A DNA stretch of 64,000 nt, taken from contig NZ_CP068985.1 of NCBI RefSeq assembly GCF_019397265.1, positions 5,126,501-5,190,500 on the forward strand, given 5' to 3'. The notes beneath the pieces were generated by a model. The model was given only the letters and a program-made list of their open reading frames with translations, made no database searches and was not told the origin of the DNA. Source of the DNA: Nonomuraea coxensis DSM 45129 (lineage in GTDB: Bacteria; Actinomycetota; Actinomycetes; Streptosporangiales; Streptosporangiaceae). Every line of letters starts with the position of its first letter. The first letter of the stretch is position 1. Positions 39,811 to 47,334 of this stretch are shown here, one piece after another. The position numbers and the translations under genes were made by a program.

Positions 39811-40197
39811 ATGGATGATCTCGACGACGATGACTGGGTCAGCCAATTCGGGACGATCCATGCCCCTATCGGAGGAAAGCCCTTCAAGTGTCGACCTTTT
39901 ATTCATGAGGACCCTCAAGAACTCTCGCTTCTCGCGGGCAAGTTGACCCCAGACGAGGCAGCGACGACCGTCAATCGCAGGCGAGCGGGCAGCGCCTTAC
40001 CTGGCGATGGCGTGCGCCACGCTCGCGTGGGAAAACTCCGCAGCGAAGGCTTTCGTGTATGGCGCTCCCCGACCAGGAAGATCCCCGGTCATGTGTCCGT
40101 TATGCCACTGGACGGCAACCGAGCCTGGACTGATGATGACAGTCAGAGGTTCGATGACTGCTTCGAGTCGAAAGCATGGAAGGAAGGCCAACTGTGA
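39811..40197 (+). CDS. hypothetical protein with TTA codon in a lower-GC islet
   Basis: A 128-residue protein that I do not recognise. It begins MDDLDDDDWVSQFGTIHAPI and has a basic middle (TVNRRRAGSALPGDGVRHAR). The codon use is visibly less GC-biased than in neighbouring genes, and Leu63 is encoded by TTA (39997-39999), so expression could need the bldA-type tRNA. The Shine-Dalgarno is weak. Its stop overlaps the GTG of the next gene (GTGA), so the two are coupled. Base composition suggests horizontal acquisition. Confidence 0.6.
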   Translation: MDDLDDDDWVSQFGTIHAPIGGKPFKCRPFIHEDPQELSLLAGKLTPDEAATTVNRRRAGSALPGDGVRHARVGKLRSEGFRVWRSPTRKIPGHVSVMPLDGNRAWTDDDSQRFDDCFESKAWKEGQL

Positions 40198-40637
40198 GCG
40201 ACCTGATCCAGCTGAGGATCGGAGAGCGACCTTGGCTGCCTACACCCACGACCGAGTCCATCGAGATTTTCGACCGGTACGACATGCCGACATCGGGCCT
40301 GGTGAGGCAAGGACGGAAGCTGTTCGTCTTCGATTGCGTGGAGGGCCACGCAATGGTCGGCAACGTCTGGATCTACGCCGAGGTGAGCGAGGCGGAGGCG
40401 CGCCTCCTGCAAGAGGCAGAGGGCGACGATTTCGTCCGCCTGTTCGAGAGCGCGTTCGCCGGTAAAGACGTGATGGCCGTGCTGGCGATCGACGCGCGCG
40501 TACGTTCAGGCTCTCAGGTCAATTCCTCCACGATCGCCCGGAAAGGGCTGATGAAAGCCGTCTTCGAACGCTTGCGCGAAGGGGTCGAGATCGCCGGGGA
40601 GACGGCCAAGGCGATGGAACAACTAGTCACCTGCTAG
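40194..40637 (+). CDS. hypothetical protein coupled to the preceding gene
   Basis: A 147-residue protein from the GTG at 40194, which overlaps the upstream stop and has AGGAAGG 8 nt before it; an in-frame ATG at 40176 is the alternative. RQGRKLFVFDCVEGHAMVGN, YAEVSEAEARLLQEAEGDDF and LREGVEIAGETAKAMEQL give a mixed alpha/beta protein with an acidic helix. No motif or membrane segment was recognised. Like its partner it has lower GC3. The pair could be a toxin-antitoxin or immunity-type module, but nothing proves this. Confidence 0.6.
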   Translation: MSDLIQLRIGERPWLPTPTTESIEIFDRYDMPTSGLVRQGRKLFVFDCVEGHAMVGNVWIYAEVSEAEARLLQEAEGDDFVRLFESAFAGKDVMAVLAIDARVRSGSQVNSSTIARKGLMKAVFERLREGVEIAGETAKAMEQLVTC

Positions 40638-40766
40638 GTTTCCGCCCCGCTTCCATGCACGGACGTCCGGAGCAGACCTCAGGGGCTGATGAGTGTCATC
40701 ATCGAGCCGGGAACGGACTCAGAAGGGCAGAGTCCTCATACCGGAGATGGTGGGTGATCTGAGACA

Positions 40767-41039
40767 GTGGCGAGCCGCATCGCGCTGCTCCTCGTCCTGC
40801 TGGCAGCGCCGCTTCTGCTGGCCAACTGGTTCGTCGTGGACCTCGTCCTGGGGCACGGGTGTGCTTCCCCGTACGAAGGCGGCAATCTGACGGAATGTGT
40901 CGGCGGGCTTTCCGAGGAGGAGACGACCGCCGTGTCAGGGCTGGTGGCGGTGGTGCTCCTGGCCGTCGAGTGCCGGCTGATCGTCGTACTCGCCGTGCAG
41001 TTCAGCAGGAAGAAGGCTCGACCGCCGAGGGAAGGCTGA
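40767..41039 (+). CDS. small membrane protein of unknown function
   Basis: A 90-residue protein from a GTG at 40767, with two hydrophobic segments (about residues 3-27 and 55-80) and an extracytoplasmic loop holding two Cys (GCASPYEGGNLTECVGG), which may form a disulfide. The C-terminus is basic (FSRKKARPPREG), consistent with a cytosolic tail. No family was recognised. It lies at the right edge of the lower-GC islet. Confidence 0.6.
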   Translation: MASRIALLLVLLAAPLLLANWFVVDLVLGHGCASPYEGGNLTECVGGLSEEETTAVSGLVAVVLLAVECRLIVVLAVQFSRKKARPPREG

Positions 41040-41061
41040 CCGGCGCGGGCTGAGCGGCGCG

Positions 41062-41622
41062 TCAGAGCTCCACGCCTTCGCGGAGCAGGGACCAGGCGCG
41101 ACGGACGGTGGCGTGGCGCTGGGACGCCGGGATGTGGGCGAGGGCGCCGGCGATCATGCCGAAGATCAGGACGAGGTCGTCGGCCGAGACGCCGGGGCGG
41201 ATGCGGGGGGCCCGCCGGGGGTCGTCGAGGACGCCCTGGAGCAGGCCGACCACGCGCTCGCGCAGGCCGAGGATGCGCGGGTCGGGCTCGGCGGAGGCCC
41301 GGGAGACGAGCTCGATGAACGCGGTCGAGGCGACGGCGTTCTCGGTCATCACCGCGAGCAGGTCGTCGATGGTGCTGCCTGGCTCGGCGGCGAGCGACTC
41401 CAGGGCGGCGACCTGCTCCTCGAACACGGCCATGGCCAGCGCGACGCGGTCGGGGAAGTGCCGGTAGAGGCTGCCCTGGCCGACGCCGGCGGCGCGGGCG
41501 ACGGAGCTGAGCGGGGCGCCGTAGCCCTCGGCGGCGAAGACCCGGCGCGCGGCGGTGATCAGCGCGGCGCGGTTCTCGGCGGCGGCGCTGGGTCCTCTGT
41601 TCGGTCGACGCGGCACCGGCAT
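41062..41622 (-). CDS. TetR-family transcriptional regulator
   Basis: A 186-residue repressor. The HTH reads NRAALITAARRVFAAEGYGA and SSVARAAGVGQGSLYRHFPD. The C-terminal domain (RASAEPDPRILGLRERVVGL, GALAHIPASQRHATVRRAW) resembles SbtR/KstR2-like TetR proteins. It is divergent from an SDR gene with a perfect 8-bp inverted repeat just upstream of its ATG, so it is likely autoregulated and represses the SDR. Confidence 0.9.
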   Translation of the reverse strand: MPVPRRPNRGPSAAAENRAALITAARRVFAAEGYGAPLSSVARAAGVGQGSLYRHFPDRVALAMAVFEEQVAALESLAAEPGSTIDDLLAVMTENAVASTAFIELVSRASAEPDPRILGLRERVVGLLQGVLDDPRRAPRIRPGVSADDLVLIFGMIAGALAHIPASQRHATVRRAWSLLREGVEL

Positions 41623-41638
41623 GAGGGCTATCGTAACA

Positions 41639-41658
41639 ACCGGACAGAGATGTCCGGT
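41639..41658. promoter_or_regulatory. TetR operator between the regulator and the SDR gene
   Basis: ACCGGACA and TGTCCGGT form a perfect 8-bp inverted repeat with a 4-nt spacer (GAGA). It lies 16 nt upstream of the TetR start and 50 nt upstream of the SDR start, the classical location for a TetR-family operator controlling both genes. Confidence 0.7.
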
Positions 41659-41708
41659 AGGCGAGCACCCTCCAGGAAGGCCCGCCCGCCCGACGTAAGG
41701 ACAGGCTC

Positions 41709-42458
41709 ATGAACGCATTCGACGACCGGGTCGCCCTCGTCACGGGAGCAGGGTCGGGGATCGGCCGGGCCATGGCGGTGGCCTTCGCCAAGGCCGGCGC
41801 CCGGGTGGTGGCCGCCGACGTGGACCGGGCGCGGGCCGAGGAGACGGCCGCCCTCGTCGGCGAGGCCGCGCTCGCCGTCACCGCCGACGTCGGCGACCAG
41901 GCGTCGGTCGCGGCGCTGGTGGAGGCGGCGATCGGCGCGTACGGCCGGATCGACGTGCTCTGCAACAACGCCGGCATCCTCGACACCATGGCGCTGCCCG
42001 CCGACATCAGCCCCGAGGTGTGGGAGCGGGTGATCCGCGTCAACCTGACCGGCGCGTTCCTGGTCACCCACGCGGTGCTGCCGCACATGCTGCGCCAGGG
42101 CCGGGGCGCGATCGTCAACACCGCCTCCGAGGCGGGCATCCGCGGCGGCGCGGCCGGAGCCGCCTACACCGCCTCCAAGCACGGGCTCATCGGCCTGACC
42201 AGGAGCGTCGCCTGGGCGTACGCCAAGGACGGCATCCGCTGCAACGCCATCCTGCCCGGCCCCACCGCGACCAACATCGCCGACGGGGCCACCTTCGACC
42301 CGGCCGGAGCCGCCCGCCTGTCGCCGGTGCTGGCCCTGGGCGAGCTCATGGCGCAGCCGGAGCAGATGGCGGACGCCGCGCTGTACCTGGCCTCGGAGGC
42401 GGCCTCGTTCGTCAACGGCGCGATCGTCCCCGTGGACGGCGGCTGGTCCGCCGGGTAA
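41709..42458 (+). CDS. short-chain dehydrogenase/reductase (SDR)
   Basis: A cytosolic NAD(P)-dependent oxidoreductase of 249 residues. It has the cofactor motif ALVTGAGSGIGRAMAVAFAK, an acidic residue after strand 2 (VVAADVDRARA) that favours NAD, CNNAGI, and the catalytic tetrad with Ser in NTASEAGIRGG and Tyr/Lys in AAYTASKHGLIG. VNGAIVPVDGGWSAG closes the chain. The substrate is unknown. It is probably repressed by the divergent TetR. The MFS exporter gene is convergent 8 bases downstream. Confidence 0.93.
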   Translation: MNAFDDRVALVTGAGSGIGRAMAVAFAKAGARVVAADVDRARAEETAALVGEAALAVTADVGDQASVAALVEAAIGAYGRIDVLCNNAGILDTMALPADISPEVWERVIRVNLTGAFLVTHAVLPHMLRQGRGAIVNTASEAGIRGGAAGAAYTASKHGLIGLTRSVAWAYAKDGIRCNAILPGPTATNIADGATFDPAGAARLSPVLALGELMAQPEQMADAALYLASEAASFVNGAIVPVDGGWSAG

Positions 42459-42466
42459 GGGACGCT

Positions 42467-43915
42467 TCAGCGGGCGGGCAGTTCCTCGTCCAGGCCGGCG
42501 GGAGCGCCGGCGAGGTGGCGGGCGGCGGCGCGGCGGCCGGGGATCGTGGTGACGATGAGCGCCGCCAGCACCGCCACGCCCGCCCCGATGACGAACCCGG
42601 TGCGGAAGCCCGCCTCGGACGGCAGCGTCGCCGGGCCGACCTTGATCGTCATGTTGGCCAGCACCGCGCCGAGCACGGCGCTGGCCGACGAGGTGCCGAT
42701 CGCGCGCATGAGGCTGTTGAGGCCGTTGGCGGCGGCCGTCTCGGTACGCGGGACCGCCGCCATGATGATCGACGGCATGGCCGCGTACGCGAAGCCGATC
42801 CCGGCGGCCACCACCGACGAGAAGATCAGGATCCCCCAGGCGTGCCCCATGAGGACGAGGGCCATCAGGTAGCCGGCGGCGATGACGAGCGCGCCGAGCA
42901 GCAGGGACGTCTTCGGCCCCCGCGCCGCCGACAGCCGGGCCGCCACAGGCGAGATCGCCATCATGACCAGCCCGCCGGGCGCCATCCACAGGCCGGCCTC
43001 GACCATCGAGCGGCCCAGGCCGTAGCCGGTGGCGGCGGGGAGCTGGAGGAGCTGCGGGGTGATGAGCGACATCGCGTACATGGCGAAGCCGATCACGATG
43101 GAGGCCAGGTTCGTCATGAGCACCTGGCGGCGGGCGGAGGTGCGCAGGTCGATCAGCGGCGCGGGCACGCGCAGCTCCCACCAGCCCCACAGCAGCAGGA
43201 CGAGCGCCGAGGCCCCGAACATGCCGAGCGTGATCCCGCTGGTCCAGCCCCACTCGCTGCCCTTGGAGACGGGCAGCAGGAACAGCGCCAGGCCGGCCGA
43301 CAGGCCGATCGCGCCGACCACGTCCAGGCGGCCGGGCGACCTGACCGGCGACTCCGGCACGATCAGCAGGATCAGCACGCTCATCAGCAGCCCGAGCCCG
43401 CCCGCCGCCCAGAACAGGGCGTGCCAGCTCACGTACTGGGCGACGAGCGCGGCCGCGGGCAGGCCGAGCGCGCCGCCGACGCCGAGCGAGGAGCTCATGA
43501 GGCCGATGGCCGAGCCGAGCCGCTGCGGCGGGAGCACGTCCCGCATGATGGCGATGCCGAGCGGGATCACCCCCATGCCGAGGCCCTGCAGGGCACGGCC
43601 GGCGACCATGGGGACCAGCGACTCGGCGGGCGCGCACACGAACGAGCCGGCGGACAGCAGGAGGGCGCTGGCGACCATGACGCGGCGCTTGCCGTACAGG
43701 TCGCCGAGGCGGCCTGAGACGGGCATGGCGACCGCTCCGGCGAGCAGCGTCGCGGTGATGGCCCAGAAGGCGTTCGCGGTGGTGGTGTGCAGCAGGGCGG
43801 GGAGGGTGGCGATGAGGGGGACGATGAGGGTCTGCATCAGCGAGACCGTGATGCCCGCCGCCGCCAGCACCCCGACGACCAGTCCGCTGCGCGGCGTCGT
43901 GCCCGGTTCGTCCAT
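42467..43915 (-). CDS. MFS drug-efflux transporter (DHA2 family, 14 TM)
   Basis: A membrane exporter of 482 residues from the ATG at 43915 with GGGGGAG 8 nt upstream. About fourteen hydrophobic segments are predicted. The MFS motif A-like loop PVSGRLGDLYGKRRVMVASA and motif C-like LGVGGALGLPAAALVAQYVS place it in the H+-antiporter DHA2 family. It probably exports toxic small molecules. It is divergent from a MarR gene with 58 bases between, and the MarR-side palindrome probably controls it. A longer frame reaching 43981 would include the operator and is unlikely. Confidence 0.9.
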   Translation of the reverse strand: MDEPGTTPRSGLVVGVLAAAGITVSLMQTLIVPLIATLPALLHTTTANAFWAITATLLAGAVAMPVSGRLGDLYGKRRVMVASALLLSAGSFVCAPAESLVPMVAGRALQGLGMGVIPLGIAIMRDVLPPQRLGSAIGLMSSSLGVGGALGLPAAALVAQYVSWHALFWAAGGLGLLMSVLILLIVPESPVRSPGRLDVVGAIGLSAGLALFLLPVSKGSEWGWTSGITLGMFGASALVLLLWGWWELRVPAPLIDLRTSARRQVLMTNLASIVIGFAMYAMSLITPQLLQLPAATGYGLGRSMVEAGLWMAPGGLVMMAISPVAARLSAARGPKTSLLLGALVIAAGYLMALVLMGHAWGILIFSSVVAAGIGFAYAAMPSIIMAAVPRTETAAANGLNSLMRAIGTSSASAVLGAVLANMTIKVGPATLPSEAGFRTGFVIGAGVAVLAALIVTTIPGRRAAARHLAGAPAGLDEELPAR

Positions 43916-43959
43916 GCGTCGCTCCCCCGCTCCTCGGCCCGCCCACCGGCCGCAAATGG

Positions 43960-43974
43960 TGTGCATCATACACA
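43960..43974. promoter_or_regulatory. MarR operator overlapping the marR start codon
   Basis: TGTGCATCATACACA is a near-perfect 15-bp palindrome (one mismatched pair). It ends on the first base of the MarR ATG and lies between the divergent MFS and MarR genes. Size and position suit a MarR-family dimer. Confidence 0.55.
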
Positions 43975-44444
43975 TGCCCACTCAACGGATATTCTTGACT
44001 CCCGCGACGGGAGGCAAGGTGCGCAGGGAGATCGCCGACATCGAGCGGGAGCTCATGCTGATCGGCCGCTACAAGGAGCTGGTGGCGGCCGACCGGCCCG
44101 AGGAGCGCACGCTGGAACGCAGCAGCTACATCCTGCTGAGCCGGCTGGAGGCCGAGGGGCCGCTGTCGATCGGGCAGCTCGCGCGGGCGTTCGGCCTCGA
44201 CACCTCCACGGTCAACCGGCAGACCGCCGTGCTGCTGCGGGCCGGGCTGGCCGAACGCATCCCCGACCCGGACGGCGGCACGGCGCGCAAGCTGCGCGTC
44301 ACCGAGGAAGGGCTGCGGCGGGCGCGGGCCGAGCGGGACTGCCGGCTGCGCGGGCTGGCCAAGGTGCTGGCGGACTGGACGGAGGAGGAGCTGGAGTCCT
44401 TCGCCGGCGGGCTCGCGCACTTCAACGCCAGCATCGAGCACTGA
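43974..44444 (+). CDS. MarR-family transcriptional regulator
   Basis: A 156-residue winged-helix regulator. The DNA-binding part reads RSSYILLSRLEAEGPLSIGQ, LARAFGLDTSTVNRQTAVLL and the wing PDPDGGTARKLRVTEEGLRR. Helices at both ends form the dimer interface. The ATG at 43974 overlaps an operator-like palindrome, implying autorepression; no Shine-Dalgarno is visible. The divergent MFS exporter is the obvious target, a common MarR/efflux pair. The inducer is unknown. Confidence 0.9.
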   Translation: MPTQRIFLTPATGGKVRREIADIERELMLIGRYKELVAADRPEERTLERSSYILLSRLEAEGPLSIGQLARAFGLDTSTVNRQTAVLLRAGLAERIPDPDGGTARKLRVTEEGLRRARAERDCRLRGLAKVLADWTEEELESFAGGLAHFNASIEH

Positions 44445-44454
44445 GCGCCGGGAG

Positions 44455-45030
44455 TCATTCGCCGGCGAAGACCCGGAGCTGCAGGGCGAGCGTGCCGTAG
44501 TAGCCGACCAGCGTCGTCAGCTCGAACAGGCCGCGCTCCCCCAGGGCCGCCACCGCCCGCGCGTACTCCTCGTCGGCCAGCCGGCCGCGCGCCGTGAGGG
44601 CCGCGACGGCCCCCAGCGCGGCGCGCTCGGCGGGGTCGTCCGGCTCGGGCAGGCCGCCCTCGCGCAGCGTGGCCAGCTCGTCCTCGGTGAGGCCGCAGGC
44701 CCGGCCGGCCGCCTCGTGCGCCTCGCGCTCGAACGCGCTGCCCCAGTGCGCGGCCACCGCCAGGATCGCCAGCTCCCGTACGCGGGCGGGCAGGACCGAG
44801 CCGTAACGCACCGCGGCCCCCACCGCCTGCAGCGCGCCGCCGACCGGCGGGCTGAGCAGCATCGCGTTGAACGGGCCGCGCAGCCGCCCCTCCTCGTCGG
44901 CCAGCGCGAACGGCTGCGGGCCCAGCGACCGGGGGCCGCCGGCGATGGCCTGGTAGACCTGCCGCTGGTCCTCGTCCAGCTCGTCCGGGCGCAGTCCGGC
45001 CAGGCGTCGCACAGGGGCGCTCCGCTCCAC
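44455..45030 (-). CDS. carboxymuconolactone decarboxylase-like protein
   Basis: A 191-residue AhpD/CMD-fold protein from a GTG at 45030 with GAGG upstream. LPARVRELAILAVAAHWGSA and FEREAHEAAGRACGLTEDEL form the CMD core. The redox CxxC of AhpD peroxidases is absent, so a thiol peroxidase role is unlikely; it belongs to the larger group of uncharacterised CMD enzymes. It is convergent with the MarR gene (10 bases apart) and has no clear operon partner. Confidence 0.85.
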   Translation of the reverse strand: MERSAPVRRLAGLRPDELDEDQRQVYQAIAGGPRSLGPQPFALADEEGRLRGPFNAMLLSPPVGGALQAVGAAVRYGSVLPARVRELAILAVAAHWGSAFEREAHEAAGRACGLTEDELATLREGGLPEPDDPAERAALGAVAALTARGRLADEEYARAVAALGERGLFELTTLVGYYGTLALQLRVFAGE

Positions 45031-45111
45031 TTACGGCCTCCGTTCGTCTATTTAGGTGGGTATTACAGCGTGCCTTCTATGGTGACGCCCGAGGAAGACC
45101 CGGGAGCGTTC

Positions 45112-45351
45112 ATGTCACAGAGGAAGGTCAAGCGCAGGCGCGCCGAGCTGCGGCGCGAGGAGGCCGCGCGGCAGGTCAGGCACAAGCGGGCGGTGCGCAG
45201 GTTCGTGCTGGTCGCCGTCGCTCTGGTGGCGGTGGTGGCGGTCGGTACCGGGGTGCTGGTGGTCACCTCGCTCGGCAAGCCGCCGGAGACGGCCGCGCCC
45301 GCCGCCTCCATCTCCCCTCCGTCATCCGCGTCGCCGTCGCCGTCACGTTAG
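45112..45351 (+). CDS. small single-pass membrane protein
   Basis: A 79-residue protein from the ATG at 45112 with GGGAG 6 nt upstream; an ATG at 45079 is possible but less well placed. The first 30 residues are very basic and helical (RKVKRRRAELRREEAARQVR), followed by one membrane segment (FVLVAVALVAVVAVGTGVLV) and a Pro/Ser-rich tail outside (SISPPSSASPSPSR). The family was not recognised. The basic juxtamembrane helix may bind acidic lipids or nucleic acid. Confidence 0.6.
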   Translation: MSQRKVKRRRAELRREEAARQVRHKRAVRRFVLVAVALVAVVAVGTGVLVVTSLGKPPETAAPAASISPPSSASPSPSR

Positions 45352-45371
45352 GAGGCGGGCCCGTCCCGCGG

Positions 45372-46544
45372 TCACACGCCGACGGTGTGCGGGAGCGCGG
45401 GGTGCTCGGCGTACGTCTTGAGCATCGAGAGGTTCTGGCGCAGCCGGCGTTCGGGGTCGGCGCCCAGCAGCCGGGCCACGACGTGGCCGGCCGCCCCCGC
45501 CACCGGGTTGTACGTGAGCCGCACCTGCACCTGGGTCCGGCCGCCCGGCACCGGGGCCAGCCGCACCGTGCCCGCGTGGGCGATGAGCTCGCCCTCGGCC
45601 GACTTCCAGGCCAGCTCGCGGCCCTCCACGCGGCGGGTCTCGCTCGCGTCGAACCTGACGGGAGTGCCGCCGGGGCCGCTGACCAGCCAGTGGGAGGTGC
45701 GGCCGTCGGCGGACAGGCGTACCTCGTACACGTTCGGCATGAAGTTCGGGAACGCCGAGTAGTCGCTGACCAGGTCCCAGACGGCGTCCGGGGGCGCGTT
45801 CACGGTGACGGCGGCGGTGACGTCGATGCCCCGGCGTCCGGCGTTGATCCCGGTCAGGCGGCGCAGCGGCAGGTTCGTCGCGGCGCGGACGGCCAGCACC
45901 CCGGCCAGGCCGCGCGCCGCCGTCGCGAACGGGGCCGGCAGCCGCAGGGTCCAGAGGACGGCCGCGGTGGCGCCCGCCAGGAAGCGGGCGGTCGGCGACC
46001 ACCGCATCTGCAGCAGCTCGGGCACCGGACGCCGGAGCCGGCCGCCACGCAGCCGGGGCGTCCCGCCGCCCTCGATGTGGGTGGTCCAGGTGGCCTCGAC
46101 CCGCCGCACGCCCGGGACGCGGCGGATCGCCTTGCGGGTCCGCTCGTCCTCCACGGCCAGTACGTCGCCGGCGAGCGTGACGATCCGGTCGTGCACCTGG
46201 ACCTCGACGGCGTGCGGGTGGCTGACGTGGCGGCCCAGCTCGGCGCGTACGCGCTCGTGCAGGACCCGGTCGTCGACCGAGTGGCCTCGGTAGCGGTAGC
46301 GGACCGCCGCCCCCAGTCCCCGGCCGCGGTTGGCCAGGTCGCGGCTCAGGACGCCGAGTCCGTCGCGCACCTTGTGCGTGGCGTGGGCGGCCTTGTCCCG
46401 TCCTCTGGCCCGGCGGCTGCGTCCTCGTACCGGGTCGAAGAGGTACGCCACCGCGGCCCCGGCGCAGAATCCCGCCGCCGCCGTGGCGGCCTTCCCCGAT
46501 CCGCGCCGCTCTCCGGTGGCTCTGTCGTCCGTGCTCGCGCGCAT
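45372..46544 (-). CDS. BON-domain and SRPBCC-domain membrane protein
   Basis: A 390-residue protein of composite build. The N-terminus has a glycine-zipper-like membrane segment (AATAAAGFCAGAAVAYLFDP, residues 20-40) with a YtxH-like basic region. A BON domain spans about residues 92-150 (VRAELGRHVSHPHAVEVQVH, then DRIVTLAGDVL). Two hydrophobic stretches follow (about 185-225) and the C-terminus is an SRPBCC/cyclase domain (AAVTVNAPPDAVWDLVSDYS, FPNFMPNVYEVRLSADG). BON domains bind phospholipid, so it is probably envelope-associated. It is divergent from the gas-vesicle-type genes, which also include an SRPBCC protein. Confidence 0.82.
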   Translation of the reverse strand: MRASTDDRATGERRGSGKAATAAAGFCAGAAVAYLFDPVRGRSRRARGRDKAAHATHKVRDGLGVLSRDLANRGRGLGAAVRYRYRGHSVDDRVLHERVRAELGRHVSHPHAVEVQVHDRIVTLAGDVLAVEDERTRKAIRRVPGVRRVEATWTTHIEGGGTPRLRGGRLRRPVPELLQMRWSPTARFLAGATAAVLWTLRLPAPFATAARGLAGVLAVRAATNLPLRRLTGINAGRRGIDVTAAVTVNAPPDAVWDLVSDYSAFPNFMPNVYEVRLSADGRTSHWLVSGPGGTPVRFDASETRRVEGRELAWKSAEGELIAHAGTVRLAPVPGGRTQVQVRLTYNPVAGAAGHVVARLLGADPERRLRQNLSMLKTYAEHPALPHTVGV

Positions 46545-46729
46545 GTTGTCCCCCTTGGTCCGCCCCTCGGTCAGCGGCTACCCGTCTCCGGCCCCTGTCA
46601 TGCGTCGTCGCTGCTCACCGCCTCGGCCCAAAATAAGTCCCTTTTGTCGGCATATGTCGTTTTTTGCTGAGGGCTGCGGGCATGGAGGGACGGATTCCGA
46701 CCGGGCGCATACGCGCAAAGGAGCGGGCC

Positions 46730-47329
46730 ATGAACGAAACGGGCAAAGTCGCGCTGGCCCTCGTCGCCGGCTACTACCTCGGCAGACGGCACAAGCTGCG
46801 CATGGCCACGGCCATGGCGGCGACGGTGCTCTTCCGCCGGCTGAAACGAAACGGCGGCGACCTGCTGAGTGCCTCGCCGGAGCTGGGTGCGCTGACGGGA
46901 CGGCTGCGCGGCGAGTTGCTGGATCTGACGAAGTCCGCCGCCATGACGGCCGCGGTCCGGCAGATAGAGGCCCTGGCCGACCGGCTGGAGCAGGCCGGGC
47001 AGCAGGAGCAGACCGGGCAGGCCGACGAGGGCGCCGAGGAGGGCCCCGAAGAGGGTCCCGAAGAAGGCGCGGAGGAAGGCACGGAGGAAGGCACGGAGGA
47101 AGGCGCTGAAGAGGGCGGCGAAGGCGAAGAGGAGAGCGGCGGTGAGAAGAGCGCCGCTGAGAGGAGCGGCGAGGAAGAGGACGAGGAGAAGCCCCGCAGC
47201 ACGAGATCCCGCCTGTCGAAGCCGCGCGTGCCGAAGCCGCACGTGCCGAGGGCCGCCGATCGGGTCAGGTCGGCCGCGGCGGGCGTGACCCGGCGCCGGT
47301 CGTCCGATCGGGACAAGACGAGGGAGTGA
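46730..47329 (+). CDS. GvpY-like gas vesicle cluster protein
   Basis: A 199-residue protein with AAGGAG 6 nt before the ATG. The N-terminus NETGKVALALVAGYYLGRRH with a short hydrophobic segment and KLRMATAMAATVLFRR resembles the small unknown protein found in streptomycete gas vesicle clusters (called GvpY; sometimes misannotated as DNA primase). A helical region is followed by about 50 very acidic residues (EEGPEEGPEEGAEEGTEEGT) and then a strongly basic tail (SRLSKPRVPKPHVPRAADRV). The function is unknown; it may be a vesicle- or membrane-associated scaffold. It is coupled to the SRPBCC gene downstream. Confidence 0.7.
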   Translation: MNETGKVALALVAGYYLGRRHKLRMATAMAATVLFRRLKRNGGDLLSASPELGALTGRLRGELLDLTKSAAMTAAVRQIEALADRLEQAGQQEQTGQADEGAEEGPEEGPEEGAEEGTEEGTEEGAEEGGEGEEESGGEKSAAERSGEEEDEEKPRSTRSRLSKPRVPKPHVPRAADRVRSAAAGVTRRRSSDRDKTRE

Positions 47330-47334
47330 GCACG

